This document shows, one piece after another, positions 46,786 to 60,360 of a stretch of 64,000 bases of DNA. The DNA is from Pyrrhosoma nymphula (lineage: Eukaryota > Arthropoda > Insecta > Odonata > Coenagrionidae), in contig OY754331.1 of NCBI GenBank assembly GCA_963573305.1, positions 12,930,868 through 12,994,867 of the forward strand, read 5' to 3'. The notes under the pieces were generated by a model. That model was not told the DNA's origin and ran no database searches. It saw only the letters and a list, made by a program, of their open reading frames with translations. The position numbers and the translations under genes were made by a program. Each line of letters opens with the position of its first letter. The first letter of the stretch is position 1.

Positions 46786-47110
46786 ATATCCGGTAGTTAT
46801 TGCAGAGGCGATGCTTCAGTACGAGGGGAGCACTTAGTCTTGCATCTTGGTGCACATAGGGGACCGGGAGAGTGCAGAAGGTCCTCATGAAGTGATGCTC
46901 GGCTCATTGGGCGGACTTCTCGCCGAATAAATATTAGGCGGCGAGGATGGCGGTAAATTGGATTACAGAATCCATCCTCTCGCTAGAGGTCATCCCGAAT
47001 ACAAAACCGTCACGTGACGTGGTGCACGAAGGCAGCAACCCGAGACACCCCTTGCATGGTGTCCTGACCCTCGAGTGAATTTTTCTAGCCCCCCCCCAGT
47101 GTCACCCGTG
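46786..47110. other. GC-richer patch with E-box palindrome
   Basis: Contains GTCACGTGAC at about 47009-47018, a symmetric CACGTG E-box, and a C run near 47089-47097. No gene recognised. The binding-site reading is by motif only. Confidence 0.3.
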
Positions 47111-50100
47111 TTATTAATCCGACTCAACGGTGACGATTCAAAGTCTCTTGTTATATCCTCTGTGCTTTCGCTCGCGTGTTTGATAACATATCTGTTGTGC
47201 AACGCTGGTAGGTCTGTTCACTTAAAATGTTGCGTTTGCCACGGGAAGTGATGACATGGGAGGACTTCCCAGCATGTTTTTTCAAGCTCACGTATTTGGT
47301 ATCACCAAAATAAGAAAAAATGATAATTAAATTTCCACTCGCTCTTCACTGCAATGGAATGAATCCGCATACATTGTTCCGCGAGGCACCCATAGACCAG
47401 GCCCGGTTGTAAATTATTTCCCCTTAATTATTTGTTGCCTAGGATAGATCTCTTCACATGACTCAGATTGAATCCACTGCCCAATTTAAAGCCTTCTTTT
47501 CATGCATCAAGTATTTAAAAAAATAAAAAAAATACTACAAAGTTTTGCAGAATTTGCCCTAGAATCACTTCCATTTAAAGCAAGTTGGAACTTAAATGCT
47601 CTTCCTCACATTAATTACCTGCCACTGCTTCATAAAAGCCATTTTGGCCTCTGAATGTAAGTTTTACTCCTCAGCAGTATAGCAGAGAGGAAAATTCCAT
47701 TAATTTTGTCTCTGAAAGAGGTCAGTGTTAATTTTTAGGAGGGCAGCTGTACGCCCTTTCACTTGCCTGTGTACTAGCCCGTGATCCATCAAAACTGGTA
47801 ATGCTTGGAAAATATTAAGGATTGTATACTTACAAGAATCTAGAAGCATCATTTTCACTATGTCAAACAGTACCAATTCCTATCTCTCTGAACGCGCCAT
47901 AAAATGATAATTAGGTGAACCAGCTTAAATTATTTGAAGAGAAGGAAATTTAGCACCTACGAGTTTTAGTATTGAAAAAATGGATAATGCTTATGTAAGA
48001 GAGAAATTAAATACTCACTTAATTTTAAAACTATGTAGAAGTTTTTCTATTTCATTCCTTCGTTTAATTGTATTTAACGTAATAATTTCGGCAGGAATGT
48101 AATAACCCCAGATGGGCTTATATAACCATGAAGCACTTAGAAGCAAGGTTCTGACATAGTCGTCTTTCTTTCTAGCTGACACCGATTTGAGCCGATTTCA
48201 CTGACTATATGTACCACCACACCCTATTATAATACTGCATGTAATAAAGGTAATGCTGATCAAGGAAGGATGCTTGACTGATTTATGTTTTCGAAGCATC
48301 TTCCATCTTGCTAATTCTTTAATGTATACGCCTTTTTCAATTTGACACGAAGAGAAATTACCATTGAGTTATGTGCATTAGGCAGATAAGCTGAGCAGAA
48401 GTTTACCGGCGTTTACGGAGAAGAGAGGAGCAAAGAATTGTTTGAAAAATATTTATCCCTCCTACATTTTTTTGCGGATTAAAGAGTAATATATCATCTT
48501 ACCGTCATGCGCTGTTTTCCTGAGGTAACTGATGGAAAAGTGAAGTTGATAGATGTCTTATTGGTCCAATAATTAGTGTTCCTCTAACTTAGTTTTACAT
48601 TGGTTGAGGATTACATATCTTACAGATCTCTTTTGCTTTCATCATTTATCACCTCTTCTAAATATGTCACTGTTTTGAATTGTGCATCGGAAAACTCAGA
48701 CGATACTGGCAGTATTTAATTTTTTTGGATGTGGAAAATTAACGATAATTTTCTAGTTAACATGGAATAGAAATATGTGCATATGCTGCCATTTATGGTA
48801 GCTTGGGCGCTGGAATGAAATTTTCTTGTGCTTTTATTTTACAATATTTAACACAGTTCTTCGAAGTCTAAAACTCTGCAAAAAGATTCATTTCAGTGAA
48901 AACGATATCATAAATAAGAATCTTCAATAATGGCGCATGCTGTAAAACTTTCCTATTTATGGAATAAAATAACAATAAACAAGGAAGTAATGATAATTCC
49001 ATGCTTAAAACTGATGGATTTAGGATCTTAAGTTGATGAGAGCATCACCTCTTCGCTTTCAAATCAAAATATATATCTAAGTATTGAAATTACTTCCTTT
49101 ATTTTATGGAGCCCTGCTAATTCCATGAAAAACTCATGTGGTACAACTTATAAAATATAGTTTTTCATAAAATATAACATTGGTACTGTACTGACATTGA
49201 ATAGAGACGGCAAAAACCTATGTATGTTTTTTTGTGGATGAATGTCTGGAAGAAACGGCCGTTAGATTACGATAGAGGTGCTATGATGAGAAATTTAGAA
49301 AGGGATAGATATTATTTTGACGACGCGACGGCTCGAAGTTAGTCCCATATCGCTGAAAATTCAGTTTCTCCTCAGATGAAGGACTAATAGACCTCTTATT
49401 TAATAGAAAATTAGGAATTTGGGGCACAAGAAATATGCAGAAATATTTTGATTATTTTTTCCTTGCTATAATCTCATTATAGTGTCAGTTATTATACTCC
49501 AGGAAGCCCGAACTTGTTTTAAAATTGCAGTAAAGATTTCTCTCAGAATGTTAAACATGTAAATGGAAGGAAACTTATGTTAAAGGTATATCAAGTGCAT
49601 TTAACAGCCAATGGTGCATGTCAATACCAGCCAACACTCTGAGCTAAGAAACCACAGCACGCCTTCTTTTAATGTCCCCAATTTTGGGTCAAGAGAAGGT
49701 CTGAAATTATGGGGAATGCTGAGGGACAAATCGCAGTGGTTTGTGGATGGATGCCAGCCAAATCCGTTCAAACATGATCCGATGGGTGCCTTGGCGGTTT
49801 ATCTGATCTGGCAACGAGAGAGAGTGAATATAAAGCGGACAGCCCAAAAATGCAGCTGATGAGAATGAAGGATGAAATTTGCATTCAGATGTGAACGCAA
49901 TGTCATGTGCCGTGTTCATGCGATTAAGCAACTACATCAACCATGTTGGTATACACTAACGTATAGTATTTATAAGATCCTTAACTGTGGCGTGCAAATA
50001 TTATTTTAAGTTCAAGATTACAACTCTTGATTCATGTGACATGAGTCGAGAAAATCGACTTCCAACTAAGGATCCTTCAGAGGCTCTCACACTTTCGTGG

Positions 50101-50960
50101 GAACATCGTACTTTCTTTATTACGAAACCATACCGTAGATTTGTTATCTCTATGTCCAAAATGAGTATCATATCTCGCCTACCCAGAAAACATACCTCCC
50201 AATGAACTGTGCATGTAATTACGTTGGTAATATGACTGAAGCTTAGCATTCATTATCAGTAACTAGTTACGCATGACGATTTGACGCGTGTAGCCTCTTC
50301 AACCAAGCTCTCTTTTTCCATTACGCGCTCAGATATCTTCTCCTCCACATCGTTAGAACGAATCTTTATATTAACCAGTGAGGTTGCAATATCATAGTTT
50401 AGCCTCGCAACATAACCTCTAAATGCGACATAAGTGGGAATCACTTGGAACGGCAGAGCAAAGAAAGTGGGTAGGTCGGGAAAACGAATTAATTTTCAAT
50501 TAAAGAAGAGAATTGGATGCATGTGCCACTAACTTTACTGGTTGTATGAGCAGAAGCTTATGATATAAACCCAAAGGTGTTTCATAATTTCCAGAGGAAT
50601 CTGCATCCCCGTTGATCCAAAGTATAGGAGCATGAGGACTGCTTTGCAATAATCGCCATATGAACCATAACGTCGATGGGTTGTATCTACATCGGATAAA
50701 CAAAACCAAGGAAATATTGCTCTCAATTGCAACAAATCGTACTCCGGTGCAACTGCTTCTACTGAAGCCAATGATTTTCATTACCCCTCCCTGATAAACA
50801 CTGCAAAGGAAAAAAAGTAGACGCAGGACTCCCAAATGAATTATTCTTTTCCCCTGATGAATATTGTTTTTAACATCCTACCTCTTTTCCGTCAGAAGGC
50901 AAATTTGGAAGAGATGCGGTGGAAGAAGTGAAGAGTTTTCGTTTGTCATCACCACCCATC
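47111..50960. other. Long AT-rich gene-free stretch
   Basis: No recognisable gene, RNA or repeat. Short frames at 49611-50249 and 50500-50835 occur on both strands and match nothing I know. Confidence 0.45.
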
Positions 50961-51720
50961 ACCCCTTTCCTCCACATCTCTCTCTCTCTCTCTCTCTCTC
51001 TCTGCACCCTTTCTCTATACATTTGAAACGGCAAGACGATAAGAAAGTTTCAGAACAAAGAGACAAGGGATATGGAATGGCTGAAACTGGGTGCGGTGAG
51101 AGTGAGGTGTGGGTGGTAGGATGGAGGCAGTGAAGGGAGGTCGGTCCTTAAGGGACGGCTGAAGGGAAACTCGGATCCAAGGAGAACAATAAAGATACGG
51201 CTGAGATAAGAGGGTGATTTTGAGGCGTGTGGGAGAGATTAGGGTTGGCGGTGGTGGCGGTTGGTTTGGGATGTTGAGGAAGGGTAGCGCAAGAGAGTGC
51301 CTTGGTTGTTGGGAGGGACTAGTGGGAGATAAAAAAGGGTAGCACCGAAAGTAAGTGTAGTTGGGAGATGTCTACGTGGGGACGGAAGGGTGTAAAAGGA
51401 GGATGAATATAGTGAGGACAGTGTTGGTGGGAACGTGGGGAAAGGGGGCAATTCGGACCCCCACGCCCTCCCTAGACCTCCACCGCCTCCAGACCCGTCG
51501 TCACTCACATGCCACCTTTAGGGGCGTTAGTGAGGGGTGGGGGGCAAGTTGCCCCAGTTAAATTCTCCTCGCCCTTCTCTTCTCGCCCCATTAGGCAGTG
51601 CACAATTCCACTCGTTCCACCCCTCCCCCCCCACCCTCCACTCCCTCCCTCGTCTCGTTGTCCACGGGACCCTAACGACAGACCAATGAGAGTGAGAGAG
51701 GTATGGAGAAGTTGCAGGGC
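50961..51720. repeat. (CT)n followed by G-rich and C-rich blocks
   Basis: (CT)n at 50980-51002, G/A-rich at 51060-51430, C/T-rich at 51580-51660. Frames are compositional. Confidence 0.6.
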
Positions 51721-54700
51721 CGGACCTTTTGTCTGAGGGCTTAAAGAGGCTGGCGGAGCGGGGCGAAATGGGGAGCGTTGCGGAAGGAGACCGGAGACTA
51801 TAAAAATCCTCTGCCCCTGATCCGGGTTTATAGTACGAGTCCCTCTCGACCCCTCACCGAAACAAAGAACGGTTATTGTGCTTGCTTTTCTTCAACGGTG
51901 AGAAGGAGAGAGACCTCTGGGCTGATTCGGGGGTACCTCGAGAATGTGGCGGAAGAGGTTTCGGGGACAAGATAACTGGAGGGTTTGACGGTCATTGGAA
52001 GCATGAAATGGCTTAGTCGGGAGAAGTGAGCGGTTGGGGTGTGTTAGTTTTATCCGGTGATACTTTGGTCTTTTATTTTTTGAAGGAAACCGTCGCTTTT
52101 ATCCCAAACTGGCCAGAACATGCAATTTCACACTTCGGAGTCCGATCGAACAAATCCTGCAAATCGGAGCCTCTCTGGTTCCGATTTTCAGGATATGTTG
52201 AACTACATACATGCGTAGGAATGTGGTTAAAACTTAAGTTGCTCTTTTATTGGCAAATACAATTACTTCGCATCACGAGAATTTATTTGTTTTAAGGAAT
52301 ACTTTTTCGATAATTTTTCGAGTAGGTGCATAATCTATGCATTACAAAATCCTATTCTAAAAAATTCCACATATTCACTCTCCATTAATTTTTTAAAATT
52401 TTTCTTTTTGTTCATTCTTCTTCATCCCTTACATTCATTTTTAACATTTTATTTCAAACTTGGTATGGTAATAATCTTCAGTTTCAATTACAGATTTCTT
52501 AGCTGTTTGAACATGATAATTCACCACAATAGCTTTAAAAATAGTACCGACTTTGGATGATTTCTTTCTTTGATGTAGTTTTTACCCGGCAAACCACGTA
52601 AATTACGAGCAGCCAATAGGAAAGAGCTGCCTCGAACCCGCTCAACTCCTTGACGCGTTTCAGTCAAGACTTGTGGTATTTTGTGCGTTTTCCCTATCCA
52701 CTAGTAAATCATCTTCCAAACAGAATAGAAGAAATAGAATTTTAAGTCATAGTAATGTTTTGACAACAGTCAACCTTAAAAAAACATGGTGCGGAGATAG
52801 ATTTCTGAGAAAAATCGAAACGGAGCAGAGTATCCTCAATCCGTCTAAAATAATTTAAATTTAAAATACCATACCGAAATCATATCTTTGTACCAGTTTC
52901 TTGTTTCACTGCTATATACAATCGCACTACGCTTTTTTGGAGGGGATAAAAGGGTACGTAGTAATGCTGAACACATTGCATGTCTGAAAATATAATGGAT
53001 TGCAAGAGGACCACCGAGAAAGAAAATGGGACTAACTCAAAAACCTATTTAATGAACTATAATGTAGGTGAACATTCATCTTCAGAGGTAGTCATTCCAA
53101 GGTACTTGAATGATATTGAGGGACATCTTCCCTCTTCTATGTTCTTTAAACGCCAAATTAGGATGAATTAAGTGAATACAATGGCAACGTTATAAGAAAA
53201 AGTAAAGTTTGTACTGAAATAATTTAGAACGGGATTTGGTGGTATGTTATGCAAATACTATTAAGAGACTGAGTACGCCTTATAGTGTGCTTAGTTTTTA
53301 TGGCGAGGGAATATCTCCATAGCCATGTTCATTAGATCAAAAGCAAAAAAGTCCAATGTACCGTGGAAACATGTTGTAATCCATGTGTACCGATCTTTGA
53401 TTAACATAGGAGAGTAAGCTGAATATGACGATCGTACATATTTTTCTTGTAATTCATAAGCTAAGTAATTGTGCGAACTTTTGGCAGTCATAATTATTTG
53501 CAAGCCATCATTTAAGGAAAAATATTTTGCGCATGCATATTACGGGAATTACATAATGTGCTAAGCAAACTTTATAGCTCTATTTTTTCGAAGAAATTTC
53601 AATGCAAAACTCTGGGTGTTCGATGCTTTTTATAAAAATATATTAAATGTTTTCTGGAAAAAAATGCAGGTAAAATTAAGGTATGATTAAGGCATAGTAT
53701 ACTGATGGAATGCAAAAAATGGCTTATTCGGAGAATTGGATGGCACACGTCAAATTATTTCAAGAAGATTGATTCTCTTGTCATGAGTGCAGTGTGATGA
53801 GTACAGGTACTATCTTTCACTTCAAGAACCCTTGTGTTCCACGTGTTGTTGTGACTTGAACATCCTTGAATTTAATATGAGGGACATGAATAATCTACAA
53901 AAATATGCCCTGGATGGGGTTGTAAGTGGATAAATGAGTTCGAAGTTCTAGTCTTTCTCTCAAATCTGTCCAGGGTCCTCCATCGACGAGCCCTCTCAAG
54001 GGCAAAGATGAGATAATTGAGGGAGGTTGGATCGGATGGTCAGACGATGCCGAGTGTGCCAAATACAATATGGAGTACGCGATTCCATATTTGAGTAGAA
54101 AGGCAAACTAGGGTCTGCGATGTGGCTCTGCGACAGGATCTTGAAGCACGTACGTTTTGGCTCACCACATTTATGCCCTCGCCGAAGAGTGGGAACAGGA
54201 AAAATTTTGATATTTGACTGAGTTGAGTGCAAACTCCATCCCCTGATGTGAACAACCAGTCGGCTTTGTTCTTGGACCAACCACCCAACCATAATTCAAA
54301 TTTTAAAACCGTTTATTTTGTCTGATTGACTTAAGCGATATTCTATTCTCCAAACTAAAAACTAGTGCCATAATCAAATTATTGCTTTGAATTTTCCATG
54401 CCTTACTTTGTGGAGGTGTCGTCATGTCATATTTTATGGAATGTTTGTTAATAATTATACTTCAAATTTGGCATGTATGAGCACCTTAAACGCTTAAATT
54501 AGCATACTAGGTTTAATTTTTTCAGTGATTAAAACAGTTCATTTACCAGCACATCGTAGTAATTCAATTGAACATGAAGTTTGACACACTAAATAATTTA
54601 AGTTGAGAAAGAAAATAGCAAAAAATATTTTTTTTTCAAAAACATTGTGGCTAACTTGATGCGATGATACCAAGTAAAATGTTTGAGTGTTTTTCACCAA

Positions 54701-55285
54701 AGTTAATTTCATCTTAAATGACATTTAAGGAGCATTTAAATGTTGTACCCCAATATATCTGAGAATTATGATCGTATCATGGTTTATAATCCACAGAAAT
54801 TTCTTATTGTAGACCAGTAAAGACAATTAGAATGATTTTAGTTTATGGTATTCAGAAGTGGTGATCTAACTGAAGGTTCCCATGGCATACAGGAAATATA
54901 CAAGAGACCATTACATATTTACATATTACAATAACTAATGTATTCATTAAAAGTAACGATAATTTTCTTTTACATGGAAGAATGATAATAATGTGTAAAA
55001 AGTTAAAATGTTTCCATTTCCAATCAAGGGAAGAAACGTTTCGACATTTTATTATATTGCCGTATAATATTTCAAATAGTATAAAAAGCGATATTTTCAT
55101 AGCCCTAAGTTGATGGAAATTAATTGAACCAAGGAGCTAAAGCGCAATAAATTACTGACATTAATTTCAGCTGTTGGTAGCGACGACTGTTTATTGTCAT
55201 TTCAAGAATCATCAGATCTTAATCCATGTTATTCATTTTCCTGAGCCTACGTCGTCCTTTTGAGAAGAAAATCCTTCGCTTACAG
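51721..55285. other. Mostly AT-rich intergenic stretch
   Basis: No gene recognised. Small frames at 52673-52858, 52980-53171 and 53996-54292 lack recognisable domains; two minus-strand frames over 54000-54290 overlap each other, which argues against a simple exon. Confidence 0.4.
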
Positions 55286-55585
55286 CGTTGGCTCCCACGT
55301 CCTCACCCTTTCCCCTATCTCCTTTACTACCCCCTTACCCTCCCCCACCCTTCATGCACACCCCTTCCTCTCCCCCACCCTCCACCCTTGACGCCCATCT
55401 GCAGATGAATGATTGATGAGCCAAGCTGGTGGATTAGAGCCTCGACCCGTGACCCGAACCGATTTCTCTTTGTAAGCGTCTCCAAGTTGTCTCATTTGTA
55501 TCTCCATATATTTTGGAACAGGGGCAGCCGCTATCGCCGCTCGCTCTCTCTTTCTCTCTCTCGTATTCACCTATCCTTTGTTTTT
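55286..55585. repeat. C/T-rich low-complexity block
   Basis: Pyrimidine-rich at 55295-55400 and (TC)n near 55541-55562. Confidence 0.55.
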
Positions 55586-57595
55586 ATATTTTCTCGTCAC
55601 CTGTACACTTTGAAGGCAAGCTGAACTTTTCACGCCCACTATATATGCATCATCGACGATTATCTTTAATTACCTTTAACACTCTTCGAACCTTTCTCCT
55701 CTTAGGGTAGTGGGCACGGGATAAGGGATTCCGCCGATAATCCACTTACCCCTGAGCGATTTTCCAGAAATAATGTGTTGCAAATTACATTCCGCTAACA
55801 GGTGGAGGCTTTATCCCCACCGTCGTTATGACACGTACCCCACAGGCATCAAACTGTTCATAAATGTCACAAAAAAAATGAAAAAGTACTTAAAAATTGC
55901 TAAAAATAAATAAATGTTGATTGAACGAAAAATTAAAACGCTGATTATATATGGCCTCGTAACATGAATACCGATACTCTTTATGGAAACGCAAATCATT
56001 TTCTTGTGAGTGCAGGCGCTTACAGGTATATCAAATATAATTCGACGTATTTTTGTGTTTTTTTTAAATCTGTGGAATGGTAATTTGAGTCAAAATTGGT
56101 CCTTAACTCTAGCCTCTTGATTTGAGAAATTATTTCTTAATTTGAAGCGCTACAGTTTGAAATTACCGCTGGTTATAAGATTTTATTTTCTTCCAAAATA
56201 GCCTTATCCTCAAATAAAAAGAAAACAATTATGAAATAATATGGATTCTTTAATAATGTCATAAAAATGAAATGAATCAAGTTTTAATAACCAATATAAA
56301 GTTAAAAAAAACTGTTTTTTTTAGTTTAAGAAATTATTAGCATTAAAAAACGAAATAATTAGGAAATGAGTGTGAGAATAGAAAGGTTTACGAAAAATAA
56401 TTTTTCACCTCGATGCAGTAGCATGAGCATTTTTAATTATTCTTTTTAACATATTTGAAAGTTTTTCTTGTGAGTTCCATTGCAGTGATGTATAGGTATA
56501 CATATATCTAGCCTATGTAGTGCGATACTAAGTGGCTGATTATGATCTCATTGATGATTTACATGCTGACTGATGACCCTGGACCTAATGTTGCGCTCGA
56601 GCCAGAAAGTGTTTTTGCTGTCATCATGCTGCAGAACCAGAAAAGTATAATTAAATAAATAATTAAGCTTAGAAATTTTCACTATTGATTTCTTAACTTT
56701 CGACTCGTGGTGACATCATCAGGTACAATATCATGACATGTAAAGAGTACATGCATTCGTAACCTAGAGGGTGGGGGGGGGTAAGGTAGGAAAGTGAAGT
56801 TTTGGGGAGGGGGAGAGGGCGGGTTGGGTTTTGTAAGGGTTAAGAGAGGGATAAGTGAGTGGAAGGGGTAGAGGAAGAAGGGGTGTAGGAGGTTCGGTCG
56901 GCGTCGAGTATATGCAACGGCATCACGATATCCACTAGGGAATTATAGTTGTTTTTAGATGTTTAAAATATTCTCCTTCAAGATAAAGAATTTTTAATTG
57001 ACCGTCCGTAGGATTGCCAGGGAAGTGGATTTCATGGTTTCCGCCATTTTGTCTTAAAGTGGTCCCTGACAAGTCTACGGGCTCGAATCATTGGATTTCA
57101 GTTTGAGACCTAACCGGCATGATATTGTGAAAATTTCATTGCTCTAGTTTCAAAAACATAGAAGATATGAATTTTGGCCAGCTTTTATCGATTCTAGCCC
57201 ACTGTGCGGCAGGGACTTGGGGAAACATTGCGGAAAGGGTTTAAGGGAGGTGAAAATATTGAGGAAAGGCCTTGGTTACCACTTTTATTTACGAGCCTAT
57301 ATTATCATAGTAGCAGGTATGCTATTTATCAACAGTGTTTTGAAGAAATTTGAATGAGCATTAAGATAAATTAGCCTTACTATGTGTTAGAATGCATGTA
57401 CTGCCTTAGAGACTATTTGATCTTCAAGTTATTATTGTTTTTTAATATTCATTAGAATTTTTATATTTATGTATCGTAATTATTTATTATTTTTATATAT
57501 TTGAATATTTAAGAATCATAATTATGTATTATCTTATTAATTTTTACAGATTTAGAAATAAAATATACTAGCAAATGCCATTTTCCACTACAACC
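55586..57595. other. AT-rich stretch with a G-rich patch
   Basis: G-rich at 56766-56890 (GGTGGGGGGGGG and similar). The remainder is AT-rich with nothing recognised. Confidence 0.45.
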
Positions 57596-58295
57596 ACGAG
57601 ATTAAAACCGATTTTTTAGTTTAATCGATGTATTTGACCGTGAATTTATGGAAATGTGAGGAAACATTCCATTTCCGATGAATCGCCCTTGAATAACTTC
57701 TCTCGGGTCCCATATTTTTTGGCACAAGTGTCCACAGTCTGGGATGCTCCGTAGAACCTCAGGGTGAACACCCGGGGGTAGATGGATCTGTGGTAGATGA
57801 ATCGGGAGTGGATTTTTGTTTTTCTCTCGTGATGTTCCCCACCTACGTACGCTTATGGGCAATCTTATGCGAGCAATGTGGAATCCTCGACCTGGAGAGC
57901 AGAAAACAAGCGTTCTTCTGGTGCTTCACGGCTTCGCGCAGTTTTGATGAAAGTTTGACGGAGAATTGGCCACGGGCGAGGGAGGGAGGAGGTGAGCAGA
58001 TGGCTCCGCCAGTTGGCGGGCAATGTTAGCTTGGGCGGGGGTCGTGGAACATGGAAGGAAGGGTGAATTGCATCGCGAAAATTTCTCGAGGCTCGAGGGT
58101 TGAAGACGCAACGGCTCCAAGGAATCCCGGTCGGGGACAGAACTCCCGGTAGAACGAGGGGGACGTGGAGGAGGATGAGTTGCGGGCGGGAAACATTTGG
58201 GTCAACGCCATCGATGAAACTAAATAGGGGATGAAGTTTCCCGTAAGGCAAGGGCATCGTGAAAATGGTACACTGGGAGATGAGAGTCCCCGCAT
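57596..58295. other. GC-rich island, no gene recognised
   Basis: Balanced to GC-rich sequence with frequent CpG, sharply different from AT-rich flanks. Open frames occur on both strands (57602-57862, 57865-58257 minus; 57790-58029 plus) without known domains. It could be a regulatory island or an unrecognised exon; neither can be shown here. Confidence 0.35.
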
Positions 58296-59740
58296 TTCAT
58301 TTATGAGTAATTATTTTGACGCAAGTCAATCTATTGAATACAGCAGGAAAATTAAAAACAATTTGGTTCGCTCATGTTATTCACAAAAATATTCATATAT
58401 CTGAGAATTGTTCATTTTAACTAAATAAAATTGATAGAACCTGAGTAGGACATGGTTTATAAATGTGAAACCAAAAGAGCGGTGTGTACCGGAATGATAA
58501 CTTTATTTTATCGGCTTACGCACATTTTTCCGCGGATGTGTCTTGATACATTCTAGTTTTGATTAATTTTTGCTCATGTTTTTAATATTTTTGTATTATT
58601 CATAAAACGTCTTAAAAATACATCGGTGTTAGTTTTCACCCTGTACAATTGGTATCGTATTGATTTCAGCAAAGAAATTGGTTGTCTCAAATGTAAATGT
58701 TTGTTACGTGCAAATGCTTGGAATTGTAGTTTCCTCGTAATAAAGTTATTTCTTAAGTGCTTTTATGCCCCATGTTATGGCTACTTTTAAAACAGAATTC
58801 TTAAAATACCCTGTTTAGGAAATAAGGTTGGTTCAAATATTTATCATTCAGGAAATTTAAAAATTCAAAGTGGAATGCCTCCATACTTTATTACCTTATG
58901 ACCCTAACACAAACTCGTGACGTGAAACAATGGGAAACGGCGCTCACGCGGAATATTTATAAAAAGCTACCAATCAAATGAGTTCATTAATAGTACATAT
59001 ACAGTCTCAATGAATACATATTTTGAAATTTATTAATTATCTAGTTAGTGAGTAATTTAAAAGTAAAATCTATTCATGGGCAACCCATTTAACTTCACCC
59101 TGTCAACCATCACGCTCTCCGGCTGTCTAGTGGTGGAAGCCCTCGGGAATTGGCCTGTACGCAGCAGTTTGCAGTGGCGCACACCCGGTGGCAACGTCAG
59201 TTGGAGGAACGCCGTTCGCCTAAGGATAACATTAGGAGATCATAATACCTTTACACTATTTGCATCACAAGATATCCTTGGAGTTTGCTTTGGCCTATTT
59301 ATGGGACTACAACATTTGATTCCAGCAACGCAGGCTTTCAGTTTATTCTTCTCATTTCTAAAAATAGCCCAACTACTTTATTCAAACTGTGCTCAAGTTA
59401 TGAAGCGTTATAATAAAGGTTCACTCAATAAAATGAAGGGCTAGTCGGTGAGAGAATTATTTCACCGATAATATTATATTTTAAATAATGATCGTAGTTC
59501 TGTTATGGTTGTAGGATGATTTCTTAATAGCATCAAAGATGGTATGCATATATTTATTAACAGAATTATAATGTTGGTATTCATTTCTAGATTTAATATT
59601 TAATTTACTTTGGTGTTTTTTGACAGGAGTTAAAAGGGTTGTTGCTTTGAAATCTTGGAATTCTCGAGTATAATATAAATTAATTAGAAAAAATAATTGA
59701 AATTTAAAATTAGAGAGAATTTAAGTGCATTTCCGCACGG
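58296..59740. other. AT-rich stretch with one unrecognised 122-codon frame
   Basis: The plus-strand frame at 59076-59444 is the longest in this AT-rich stretch. It begins in a GC-richer patch (about 59095-59225) and ends hydrophobic. No family was recognised; it may be a fragment of an unknown repeat or chance. Confidence 0.3.
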
Positions 59741-60360
59741 CGTTTGTCGATCCCCGTTTACGTGGAGGTTATAACTGAGAAATTCCTTCGCGAAACCGAG
59801 GCGCCACGCTTTGTTTTCGCGGTAAGTGGAGGAAATGCCTCCACCGACGAGGACGACGCACGCATCGGGGGGCCTTGGAAAGCGCGTGCATATCGCCCGA
59901 GCACTTCCCAAGGAGATGGATCCCAAAACCTCGCAAACCACATCCGTAAATCTCCAAAACCTCTCTCTTCGCTCCCCCCTCCTTCCCCCCCCTTGTTCTG
60001 CAAAGAGGCCCAGAATGGACGCGGGGGGAGAGGGGGGAAAGACTTCACTCTTCTCCATGTGTTTGCCATGCCTTAAATATTTGCCCGAGCTTCAGTCTCC
60101 GGCTGAGCGGGCTTCCAATTTTGAGCCACCGCTTCGAAGGCGTACCTACGTACTTTGAGCACGATCTTCTACCCTCCCAAACCTCCCTCCCTTCTACCCT
60201 CTCTCTACCTTCCTCTCCTCTTCACCTTAACTTGCCTTCCCGCTCCTTCCACCCTACCGACCAACACGGAGGCACAATCCTTCGCTTGTACCTCACCCTC
60301 CTCACCTCAACTCACCCGTCCCATATCCCTGCGTTCTCAAGATCCGTCATCTCCTAGCTC
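59741..60360. other. GC-rich island with C/T-rich end
   Basis: CpG-containing at 59745-59910, C/T-rich at 59960-60000 and 60165-60350. Frames open on both strands and overlap, so no coding call is made. Confidence 0.4.

Noticed and set aside
53996..54292. 98-codon minus-strand frame
   Set aside because: A second frame overlaps it on the same strand and neither shows a known domain.
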